The notes beneath the pieces are model-generated. The model worked only from the letters and a program-made list of their open reading frames with translations, did not search any database and was not told the DNA's origin. Of a stretch of DNA of 64,000 nucleotides, positions 43,166 through 51,222 are shown one piece after another. Source of the DNA: Streptomyces carpinensis (GTDB lineage Bacteria; Actinomycetota; Actinomycetes; Streptomycetales; Streptomycetaceae); assembly GCF_002154505.1 (NCBI RefSeq), contig NZ_MUBM01000016.1:62001-126000 (forward strand), in the 5' to 3' direction. Within the stretch, counting starts at the first letter, position 1, and every line of letters starts with the position of its first letter. The translations under genes and the position numbers were made by a program.

Positions 43166-43202
43166 GGCCGGGGCGCCGTGCGATCACCACGGCGCCCCGG
43201 CC
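43166..43202 (+). terminator. Hairpin between ThuA fusion and epimerase genes
   Basis: A 15-bp perfect stem (GGCCGGGGCGCCGTG at 43166-43180, complement at 43188-43202) lies between two same-direction genes 84 bp apart. It may attenuate rather than stop transcription, giving less of the second product. Confidence 0.65.
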
Positions 43203-43238
43203 CAGATCTGGTTCAGCCACTTCGAAAGAGGGACCACG

Positions 43239-44546
43239 ATGGCCTTCGACAGCAAGTTCAACCGGCGCCGGTTCATGGTTGGCGCGGGCGCGGCGGTGGC
43301 CGCGGCGTTCAGCCCGATCGGCCCCGCATCGGTGTTCACGCCGGCCCAGGCGAGCGCGGCCGGCGGGCGGCTCATCCCGGGCGGCAAGCTGGGCACGATC
43401 GCCTACAGCCAGCGCGACGTGCCCACGCGGGTCGGCATCGCGGCGAGCGCGCGGCTCGGCGTTTCACCCACCATGGGCTACCTGGGCGGGCCGAACTTCC
43501 CGCAGGACCCCACCGACCTCGGCCCGCTCGTGCCGCTGCCCGGCGGCTGGGTGGAGCTGTTCGAGTTCCTGGCGAACTGCGGCTTCAAGCAGATCGAGTT
43601 CGCCGGCTACGGCCAGAACGCCGCGAACCCCGGCGGCGACGTGCCCAACCCGGCGCCGGGCGGCATCACCACACCGCAGTCGCGGGCAGCGTACCTGGCG
43701 TACGCGCGCACGCTGCGCGGCTTCCTCGACGCGTACGGTCTGGAGGTGATCGGCAACCACGGGTTCATCCCGAACACGTGGAACGGCCCGAACAGCCCCG
43801 GCGGCGCCATGGCCGCACAGGACTACGAGCGGCTGCAGACCGAGCTCGAATTCGCGGCGATCCTGGGCACGCCGTTCATGGGCACCGGCAGCGACCCGAC
43901 GAACGCGGGCAACCGCAACATCGAGCCGTGGACCGTCGCCGGCGAGAAATGGGAGGCGCTGAACACGCTCAGCCTCCAGTGGGGCATCCACCTGTACACC
44001 CACAACCACTCGCCGGCGTACAACTTCCTGCAGGACGGTCCCATGGTCACCGTGACCGAGGACCGCGTGACAGGAAAGCCGATCGCGCCCACGCAGGTGC
44101 GGGGAGAGTCGGGTAAACGCCTCATGCAGCACTATCTCGACGTCACCGACCCGGCCCTGTGCGTCATCGAGATGGACGTGTACTGGGCGCACGTCGCCCA
44201 GCACCAGTGGCGGTGGCGCTACGACTGGGAGGGCAACCGCGTCGAGGACGTCTTCGACCCGGCCGCCCAGGTCGCCAAGCAGCCGCAGCGCTACCAGCTG
44301 TTCCACGCCAAGGACGGCGATGCCACCGGCGAGGCACCCGGTGTCGGCAACGGCTACAACTTCATCCCCTTCGGCGACCCCCGCAGCGACATCGACTACA
44401 CGACCTTCTACAAGAGCGTCGGTGCCAAGGGTCACTACAACTCGAACTACGAGCAGGACAACGCCCCGGGCGGCAGCTCGGATCCGGGCCAGTCCCTGCG
44501 GTTCTCCAAGATCAGTGCGGCCGGCATGGCGACACTGCGCGGCTGA
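43239..44546 (+). CDS. Tat-exported sugar phosphate isomerase/epimerase-like TIM barrel
   Basis: 435 aa from the ATG at 43239 (AAAGAGGG upstream). It has a strong twin-arginine signal, NRRRFMVGAGAAVAAAF. The mature part is an AP-endonuclease-2/xylose-isomerase-like barrel: ELFEFLANCGFKQIEFAGYG, LRGFLDAYGLEVIGNHGFIP, LEFAAILGTPFMG, WGIHLYTHNHSPAY, DPALCVIEMDVYWAH and FHAKDGDA, with His/Glu/Asp suited to metal binding. Export is notable because most family members are cytoplasmic. ThuA plus an epimerase-type barrel recurs in clusters for 3-keto-sugar or glycoside breakdown, so an extracellular sugar-converting pair is proposed. Confidence 0.82.
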   Translation: MAFDSKFNRRRFMVGAGAAVAAAFSPIGPASVFTPAQASAAGGRLIPGGKLGTIAYSQRDVPTRVGIAASARLGVSPTMGYLGGPNFPQDPTDLGPLVPLPGGWVELFEFLANCGFKQIEFAGYGQNAANPGGDVPNPAPGGITTPQSRAAYLAYARTLRGFLDAYGLEVIGNHGFIPNTWNGPNSPGGAMAAQDYERLQTELEFAAILGTPFMGTGSDPTNAGNRNIEPWTVAGEKWEALNTLSLQWGIHLYTHNHSPAYNFLQDGPMVTVTEDRVTGKPIAPTQVRGESGKRLMQHYLDVTDPALCVIEMDVYWAHVAQHQWRWRYDWEGNRVEDVFDPAAQVAKQPQRYQLFHAKDGDATGEAPGVGNGYNFIPFGDPRSDIDYTTFYKSVGAKGHYNSNYEQDNAPGGSSDPGQSLRFSKISAAGMATLRG

Positions 44547-44692
44547 CACCTGGCGGCTCTCCTTCCCGCTCGCGTCGCGGCGGCCACGCGACCCGGTGGC
44601 CACCGCGGCGGGAACGGGGTGCGTGCCCCGGAACCTGGAGCAGCGTCCGGTCCCAGGATGCGCGGGCAAGCACCTCGCACCGCCCGGCTGAC

Positions 44693-44723
44693 ACGCCCCC
44701 GGCGATTCCCTCGCCGGGGGCGT
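44693..44723. terminator. Bidirectional terminator
   Basis: ACGCCCCCGGCGA (44693-44705) pairs perfectly with TCGCCGGGGGCGT (44711-44723) over a five-base loop, between the convergent epimerase and VCBS-protein genes. Confidence 0.8.
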
Positions 44724-44741
44724 AGCGTGCGCAACGGGCGG

Positions 44742-47700
44742 CTAGAAAAGGCCCTTGTAGCCGGCCCAGCCGCTCGCGATCTTCGTACGGGAGCCGAAGG
44801 TGCCCTTGCCGGTGCCGTTCTGCCGGTAGAGGTTGCCCGCGGTGTCCCGGGCGACGATGTCGGCCCTGCCGTCGCCGGTGATGTCCCCGACGCCGACGAC
44901 CGCGTTGTACGAGCCGCCCCAGTTGCCGGCGATCTTCACCCGGGACGTGAAGGTTCCCTTGCCGGTTCCGTTGAGGCGGTAGAGATTGTCGGCCTTGTCC
45001 TGGAGGAGGAGGTCGCCGATGCCGTCGCCGTTGAGGTCTCCGGCGCCGACGATCTTCTTGTAGCCCTTCCAACTGTCGTAGAGCTTGACGCGCGAGGACA
45101 ACTTGCCGGTGCTGGTGCTCTTGTAGAGGTAGACGGCTCCCGTGGAGGCATTGCGCGCGATCAGGTCGGGACGGCCGTCCTTGGTCACGTCACCGGGCGC
45201 GGTCAGGACGTCGTACTGGGTCCAGCCGCTGCTGCCGAGTGTGGTGTACGGCGTCGACGGCTTCAGCGCCGCCCCGCAGGCCGGCTTGTAAAGGCGCAGG
45301 GCGCCGTTGCTCAGCCGGACCAGGACGTCGTTGCAGCGGTCGCCGCTGAGATCGCCGAGGGGCACGGCTCTGACCGAGGTCGACCAGCCACTCGCCGACA
45401 CCTTCCCGGAGAACTTCCCGGCCCCGTCCCCCTGCTGGAAGGTGAGCGCCCCCGAGGAGTTCAGCGTCAGGAGGTCTCCCACACCGTCGGGCAGCGACGA
45501 GCCGCCGACGTGGTCCCGCCACACCGCCGCGCCACCCGTCAGCCGAACCGTGCCGGACTGGACGAACGCTGCACCCTGCCCGTCCGCCGGCACAGCCGTC
45601 AGCGTCCAGGTGTACGAGCCGTTGGGAATCAGTCCGCCCGTCGTGCCACGGCCGTCCCATGTCGTCGCGATCGAGTACGTGGCCGGTCCGCCCCTGCGCG
45701 TGGCGACGACGCGGCCCGTGGCCTTGTGGCGTATCTCCACCTTCCAGGAGGCCGCCGGTTCGGACAGCCACCATTCGCCGCGCCAGGAGAGCGGCGTCGC
45801 GTCCGTCTCCACCCGCGCGGTGACGTTCCGGTAGGGAGAGACCAGGGCCGCCTCGGGTCGCCCGGTGTTCAGGACGTGGACGGCCTGGTCCGGTGTGGAG
45901 TACGCGAGATCACCGTTGCGCGGGTCGAGCGCCACGAGCCCCGCGGTGTCGGTTGCCCACCGCTGGACGGCCGCCCCGGTCTGCAGGCCGTAGACACCGA
46001 GCCCCTGCCCGGCCCGGACGGCGACGACACCGTCGCCGAGGTGGGCCTGCCCGGCGGAGGGAAGCGGGATGCTCTTCCTGGACTGGAGGTCGTAGACGCC
46101 TGCGGCGTCCGGAGCGTTGCTGACGTTGCACTTCCAGTACAGCCATCGGCCGACAGCCTGAAGATCGACCATGGAGGAGCACCTGGTGCTCACCGCGAAG
46201 GACGTCAGCGAGGTCCCGGTGCGCGCGTCCTTGGCGGTCACCGTGCCGCCCGGGGTCGAGGACCACAGAGTGGTCCCCCAGATCGCACCCGTCTGATACG
46301 GCTCCTTGTGCAGGACCTTGCCGGAGTGGATGTCGACGACCCGGAGTTCCCGGCCGCCGCCCGCAGGTGTGCCGTCGACCAGCACCAGGCTCTCGGATGC
46401 CCCCACGATCCTCGTCTGTGCCTCGGATTCGTCGAAGGAATCCTGGAGGCCCGTTTCGATGGGAGTGCCGGGAAACGTCTCGCCCTTGCCCACGACGAAC
46501 AGCTTGGGCTGCCAGTCGCCGCCCACGCTCACTGCCCCGCGGTACACGGTCCGGCCGTCCCCGGTGGGATACAGCTCGGGGCACAGTCCGTAGCCGGCGC
46601 TGCACTTGTCGTACGGGGCCGGCAGGCCGCCGACCCGCACACGTTCGCCGTATCCGGGCGCGGTTTCGGTGAGCAGGCGCTGGTACGCAAAGGTGGCTCG
46701 ATCGCCGTACTCCAGGGTCGTGACGGTGCCGTGATCCAGCGTCAGCCGCTGGAGCTGCATCGGGACCGGCAGGATGCGGAGCACACGAGTCGCGTGCGGT
46801 ACGGCGTCCGCCCCGGCAGTGATGTCCTGGTAGCCGTAGTCCTGCGCGGACCGGCCGCCGACGATCTGAAGGCCGCCGTCCGGTCGGACGGCGACACGGT
46901 CCGCCACCGCACGGGCGAGAAGCGTCCGCTCGCCGGAACCGTCGAAGGGGACGGCCACGACTCTCCAGACGGACGCCTGGTAATCCTTCTGGCCGAGCGA
47001 AGGGTCGTAGCGGCCCACGATCAGCGAGTCGCCGACGACGCCGAGAACCTTGGCGTCCGTGAGGCTGACCTGGACCTCGCGCAAAGGGGTGTCGAACCGG
47101 CCCTGCTCATAGATCCGCACGCCGCCGGCCTGGGGGGTGACCAGATGGAGAGCGGTCACCACGGAATTCCCGTACACCGTGCCGTACGGCAGAAACGTGG
47201 CTTCCGCGGTGCGGAGATCGACCCATGCGTACTGTGCTACGTCGTCTCCGGGGACCTTCAGAAGCGAGAGGAACCCATGGACGCCGGCTCGCCCGACATT
47301 GATGACGTAGGCCCCCTCGGGAAGGCCTGTCACTCGACGGTCCTCCGTGGTCCCGTTCTCATCGGTCAGCAGATGAAACTCGGTCCACTTCCCGTCGGCA
47401 CCTCCGCCCTCGGTGACCACGGTGGTCCCGATCGTTCTGCTGTACTTCTGCCCCTTGGGGACAGTGACGGTTGTGGTCTCGTCGGTGACCATGTTCCGCA
47501 GCAGTACGTCGCCCGTGGCCCCGCCGGGCGGCAGCGCCACTACGTCCGATGCCGTTCCGTAGTACTCCACAGGGTCGTACAGATGCGTGCCCTCGAGCTT
47601 CCGGGTCGAGCCGTCCGCGCCCGTCCACTCCAGGCCGGAGGGACCGTTAGTGGTGGTGGCGGAGTGCAGGAACCCGGAAGTCCCGGCGCTCACCACATAG

Positions 47701-47861
47701 CCGGAGTCCGGTGTGACGCGCATGGTCGCGGCAATCGTGGTCCTGCTGAACGTCCCGGCATCGGCGGAAGCGGTCCAGGAGGCCGGACCGGCAGCCAGCG
47801 ACAGAGACACGACCGCTGTGGCGGCGACGAGACTCAGACGTGCAGAGGCATGACGAGCCAA
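44742..47861 (-). CDS. Large secreted VCBS/FG-GAP repeat protein
   Basis: The TTG at 47861 has GGGAGGG six bases upstream and gives 1039 aa with a signal peptide (ARLSLVAATAVVSLSLAAGP). The first 650 or so residues are a beta-rich, propeller-like region not assigned to a family (LYDPVEYYGTASDVVALPPG, LVLVDGTPAGGGRELRVVDI). A FlgD-like Ig domain follows (TWDGRGTTGGLIPNGSYTWT). The C-terminus holds three to five VCBS/FG-GAP repeats with calcium-loop signatures (GDLSGDRCNDVLVR, GDVTKDGRPDLIAR, GDLNGDGIGDLLLQ, GDITGDGRADIVAR). Streptomyces have many such exported proteins; their function is unknown, and adhesion or display is plausible. It is monocistronic. Confidence 0.8.
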   Translation of the reverse strand: MARHASARLSLVAATAVVSLSLAAGPASWTASADAGTFSRTTIAATMRVTPDSGYVVSAGTSGFLHSATTTNGPSGLEWTGADGSTRKLEGTHLYDPVEYYGTASDVVALPPGGATGDVLLRNMVTDETTTVTVPKGQKYSRTIGTTVVTEGGGADGKWTEFHLLTDENGTTEDRRVTGLPEGAYVINVGRAGVHGFLSLLKVPGDDVAQYAWVDLRTAEATFLPYGTVYGNSVVTALHLVTPQAGGVRIYEQGRFDTPLREVQVSLTDAKVLGVVGDSLIVGRYDPSLGQKDYQASVWRVVAVPFDGSGERTLLARAVADRVAVRPDGGLQIVGGRSAQDYGYQDITAGADAVPHATRVLRILPVPMQLQRLTLDHGTVTTLEYGDRATFAYQRLLTETAPGYGERVRVGGLPAPYDKCSAGYGLCPELYPTGDGRTVYRGAVSVGGDWQPKLFVVGKGETFPGTPIETGLQDSFDESEAQTRIVGASESLVLVDGTPAGGGRELRVVDIHSGKVLHKEPYQTGAIWGTTLWSSTPGGTVTAKDARTGTSLTSFAVSTRCSSMVDLQAVGRWLYWKCNVSNAPDAAGVYDLQSRKSIPLPSAGQAHLGDGVVAVRAGQGLGVYGLQTGAAVQRWATDTAGLVALDPRNGDLAYSTPDQAVHVLNTGRPEAALVSPYRNVTARVETDATPLSWRGEWWLSEPAASWKVEIRHKATGRVVATRRGGPATYSIATTWDGRGTTGGLIPNGSYTWTLTAVPADGQGAAFVQSGTVRLTGGAAVWRDHVGGSSLPDGVGDLLTLNSSGALTFQQGDGAGKFSGKVSASGWSTSVRAVPLGDLSGDRCNDVLVRLSNGALRLYKPACGAALKPSTPYTTLGSSGWTQYDVLTAPGDVTKDGRPDLIARNASTGAVYLYKSTSTGKLSSRVKLYDSWKGYKKIVGAGDLNGDGIGDLLLQDKADNLYRLNGTGKGTFTSRVKIAGNWGGSYNAVVGVGDITGDGRADIVARDTAGNLYRQNGTGKGTFGSRTKIASGWAGYKGLF

Positions 47862-48270
47862 CTGGACCCTCCCTAGGTACCCGAGACGGGACGTGCACCG
47901 CTCTCCGGCGCCCCTGGCCCCCCGGCCAACGCACCCGTCTCACAAATGGCCTGATCCTACAGTCCCTTCACAGCTCCTCGGAGAGTGTTTGCTGACCGTG
48001 TGCGGCGCCGGTCGCACCGACGCGCCGCGCGAGTACAAGCACCCGGCCACCGAAGAACGACCGGCGGCACCTGCAACACCGCCAGGGCGTCTACGACGAC
48101 CGCGGCTCTCCCACCCTGCCGACCGGCTTCCGGAGGGCCGGGTTTGCCTGGAAGGCCGGATGACGCCTGCAGTGAACCCCCAGGACCTCTCTGGACAACC
48201 CGACGGCGACAGCGAGGAGCGTGCTGACCGAGCAGTGCCCGGGCACGGCCGAAGACGAAACGCCCCGATG
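47862..48270. other. Gene-free stretch upstream of the VCBS gene
   Basis: About 400 bp between two minus-strand genes, with only shadow frames. It should hold the VCBS gene promoter; on the minus strand a TAGGAT that could be a -10 occurs around 47955, without a convincing -35. Confidence 0.35.
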
Positions 48271-51222
48271 TCAGCCGGTCAAGTGACGCTGGATCCAGTC
48301 GGCGGCGGTCCTGCGGAATGCCCGGCGGTTGTCCGCCCGCCGGAAGTAGTGACCCTCGTCGCGCAGGACGAGGAGTTCCGCCTCCACCCCACGCTCCCGG
48401 GCCGCCCGCACGAACTGCTCGGACTCGCCCGGCGGCACGTTGGTGTCGTGCTCGCCGTGCACGGCCAGCAGCGGCACGCGCAGCGCGTCGATGCGGCTCA
48501 TCGGCGACAGCACCCGCAGCAGCTCCCGGTCACGGTCCGGATGCCCGTACTTGTGTGCGGCCGACTGCGCCAGCCACGGCTCGGTGCCCGCGAAGAACGT
48601 CGCGAAGTTCGACATCCCGCACACCGGGACGCCGGTGCGGAACAGCTCCGGATGCCACACGAGGGACGCCATGACCAGATAGCCGCCGTAGGAGTGGCCC
48701 ATCACGGCCAGCCGGACCGGGTCGGCCAGGCCCTCCAGGACAACGTGCGCCGCGCAGTCGGCGACGTCGTCGATCGCGGCGAACCGGCCCCTGCCGAGAT
48801 CCGCGTCGACGAAGGAACGGCCGTAACCGGAGGAGCCGCGCACATCGGGGGCGAAGACGTCCAGTCCCCGGCCCAGCAACTCGTGGTAGAGCGGATCGAA
48901 CACCGGGCGCTCCTGCTCCTCCGGGCCGCCGTGCAGATGCAGGACGCACGGCGCGGCCTCCCTCGGCGAGCGTCCCCGCGCCCGGTAGTACCAGCCGCCG
49001 AGGCCCAGTCCGTCCCGGGCGAGGGGCCGCACCGGCACCGGCCGTACGGGACGGTGAACGCCGGGGGCGACGACGTCCTCGTCCCGTGAGGACCACGGGG
49101 TGCGCAGCTCGGCGCCCTGGGGCAGCCACCACACACCGGGCCGGCGCAGCGATCCCGACAGCGCCACGACGGGCGCGTCCGGGTCCGCTGTGACTGCCAC
49201 GCGGGTGACGACCTCGTGCGGAAGCGGCACGGCGCGGGACGGCTCGAGGGCCGTCCCGGGCACCGGGACCAGTGGGGCCACCTCCAGCTCACTGACGCCG
49301 CGCACGTTCCAGACCAGCACCGCGCCGCGGCCGTCACGGTCCAGAGCCAGCAACTCCAGCCCGCTGCCGTCGCGTTGGGCGGCCACCGTCAGACCGAGCC
49401 GTCCTCCCCGCGGGTCGAGGGCGACCGCGTACAGGGCGGCGTACTCACGTTCGTGGTCGCTGCGCAGCCACAGCGTACGGGCGTCCGGCGCGAACGCGCC
49501 GATCCACGGGTCGCCGTCGGCGACCGGCACCGCGCAGGTCACCCGCAGATCCCGGGTGCGCACGACCAGGGCCTCCCGCCTGGCCCGCGGCCCCCGGCGC
49601 ACCAGCGCCAGTCGCCCGTCCCTGCTGATGTCGCACACGCGCAGGGTGGCGGCCTCCCGTTCGCTCGCCAGCAGCACGGGTGCGGCCGAGCCGTCGGGGT
49701 CGACGAGGTACGCCGACAGCGTCCTGGGCGCGGGTTCGGCCGTGGCCGCATCGCGGTCCGCTGCGGCGGAGACGGTGGTGACGTGACCGGTCGGCGGCGC
49801 GGGGCGGGACGGTGCGCCCAGGAGAGTGGCGCGACCGTCCCGTGCGGTCCAGCCCTCCGGGTGAACCGTCGCGGCAGCGCCGGAGACGGGCGAGGCAGGG
49901 GAGGCGGCGCCCGCGCCAGGACCGGCGGCACCGCTCTGCCCGGCGCTTCCGGCGCCGGCCTCCGCACCGGCCGGTGGAGGGTACGCGGGGGCCTCGGCGA
50001 CCGTCACCGCGAGCGCGGAACCGTCGTGCGTCCAGCAGCCGAGGTACGCCGAGCTCCCCGGCTCGCCGCCCGCCAAGACCCGCCGCCCCGTGCCGTCGGG
50101 GCGCACGCACAGCACACGCGTGTGCTCGCTGCCCCCCGGTGCGGTGGTGTAGGCGATCCACCGCCCGTCGGGCGACCAGGCGACCTCGGCCACCGGATCC
50201 GGTTCGGCATCCAGCAGATGCACGTCGTCGCTGTCGACCGGCCCCTCCCACAACTGAGGCACCCCGCCCCGGTCGCAGATGAACGCGACATGGCGCCCAC
50301 CGGGATCCACCGAGGGGTACCAGCAGCCGTGCGAGACGAGCACCCGGGGCACGGCGTCCAGCGGCACGGCCGCGTCCGGTACCAACAGAGCCTCGGGCGC
50401 GGCCTGCGCCTCGCCGTCCCCCGCAGGCCCGGAAAGCTCGCCGGCCACGGTCGCCGAGCGCTCCGCGCCGGGCTCTGACGGCTTTGTCGGCGACTGGTCG
50501 GCCACGCCCTCGTACGGGTGCGGCCGGTCCGTGGTGCTCCCTGCGGCGTACGGCCCGTCCGTGGCGCTCCCTGCCGGATGCGGCCGGCTCCGAGGTGGCG
50601 ACGGGGTGCGCACCGGATCCGCACCGTGCTCCGTCCGCATCGGTCGTGGCGGATCCGCCGCGGCCACGGCCCGGCCGCTCCACACGGGGTCCTCTTCCTC
50701 GCCGGTCCGGTCGCCTCCCGCGAAGCGTGCCTCGCCCTCGGCTGCCCACTCTCTGCGGACGGGGCCTCTCCCGTCGCGGGTTCGGCGGGGCCATGAACGA
50801 CCCGGCGCGCTCCGGGTCCGGTCGGTCCAGTTCCCCTCCCGGCCGCCAGGTGGGGGGTTCGCCCCGTCTCCGGTTCGGCGTCGGGGCTCGGGGCCGGCCG
50901 CGCCTTTCGGCCGGCCGGGCTCGGAGCGGTCTGCCGGGTCTGCCGTGATCCCGGCCCGGTCGCCACGTGGGACGTCCGCCGTGGTCTCGGCCGGTTCCTC
51001 CCGGGCAGGGCCCGCCCGGTCCTCGGCCGGGCCGGTCCCGTGGCGGTCCGTGCCGGTCCGGTCGGGCCGCGGGCCCTCCGTCGCGCTCCCGGGCCTGTCG
51101 GGGCGTGGGCGCCGTGGCGCGTCACTCGGCGTGGCAGCCCGAACGCCCCCCTCGGCGCCCCCGGCCGGGCCCGGTGGGAAGGAGGGTTCGCCGGTCAGTG
51201 GATCTCGTGGGTCTGTAGCCAT
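48271..51222 (-). CDS. S9 prolyl-oligopeptidase-family peptidase with long disordered N-terminus
   Basis: From the ATG at 51222 the product is 983 aa. The first 275 or so residues are low-complexity (Arg/Pro/Gly/Asp-rich) and look disordered. Then comes a WD/TolB-like propeller (GCWYPSVDPGGRHVAFICDR, VAWSPDGRWIAYT) with a second Pro/Ala-rich insert, and a C-terminal alpha/beta hydrolase: HLHGGPEEQERPVFDPLYHE, nucleophile GHSYGGY, then HGEHDTNVP and DEGHYF supplying Asp and His. There is no signal peptide. Its start overlaps the amidotransferase 3' end by 28 bases, so they share a transcript. A weak ribosome site (GGAAAT) leaves a later start possible. It is proposed to trim or degrade the peptide made by its neighbours. 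Confidence 0.85.
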   Translation of the reverse strand: MATDPRDPLTGEPSFPPGPAGGAEGGVRAATPSDAPRRPRPDRPGSATEGPRPDRTGTDRHGTGPAEDRAGPAREEPAETTADVPRGDRAGITADPADRSEPGRPKGAAGPEPRRRTGDGANPPPGGREGNWTDRTRSAPGRSWPRRTRDGRGPVRREWAAEGEARFAGGDRTGEEEDPVWSGRAVAAADPPRPMRTEHGADPVRTPSPPRSRPHPAGSATDGPYAAGSTTDRPHPYEGVADQSPTKPSEPGAERSATVAGELSGPAGDGEAQAAPEALLVPDAAVPLDAVPRVLVSHGCWYPSVDPGGRHVAFICDRGGVPQLWEGPVDSDDVHLLDAEPDPVAEVAWSPDGRWIAYTTAPGGSEHTRVLCVRPDGTGRRVLAGGEPGSSAYLGCWTHDGSALAVTVAEAPAYPPPAGAEAGAGSAGQSGAAGPGAGAASPASPVSGAAATVHPEGWTARDGRATLLGAPSRPAPPTGHVTTVSAAADRDAATAEPAPRTLSAYLVDPDGSAAPVLLASEREAATLRVCDISRDGRLALVRRGPRARREALVVRTRDLRVTCAVPVADGDPWIGAFAPDARTLWLRSDHEREYAALYAVALDPRGGRLGLTVAAQRDGSGLELLALDRDGRGAVLVWNVRGVSELEVAPLVPVPGTALEPSRAVPLPHEVVTRVAVTADPDAPVVALSGSLRRPGVWWLPQGAELRTPWSSRDEDVVAPGVHRPVRPVPVRPLARDGLGLGGWYYRARGRSPREAAPCVLHLHGGPEEQERPVFDPLYHELLGRGLDVFAPDVRGSSGYGRSFVDADLGRGRFAAIDDVADCAAHVVLEGLADPVRLAVMGHSYGGYLVMASLVWHPELFRTGVPVCGMSNFATFFAGTEPWLAQSAAHKYGHPDRDRELLRVLSPMSRIDALRVPLLAVHGEHDTNVPPGESEQFVRAARERGVEAELLVLRDEGHYFRRADNRRAFRRTAADWIQRHLTG

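Noticed and set aside
39504-43220. 1238-codon minus-strand frame over the ThuA fusion
   Set aside because: Antisense shadow; highly biased Arg/Val/Gly content and no start signal.
44619-47876. 1085-codon plus-strand frame over the VCBS gene
   Set aside because: Antisense shadow; the minus frame has signal peptide, FG-GAP loops and a proper ribosome site.
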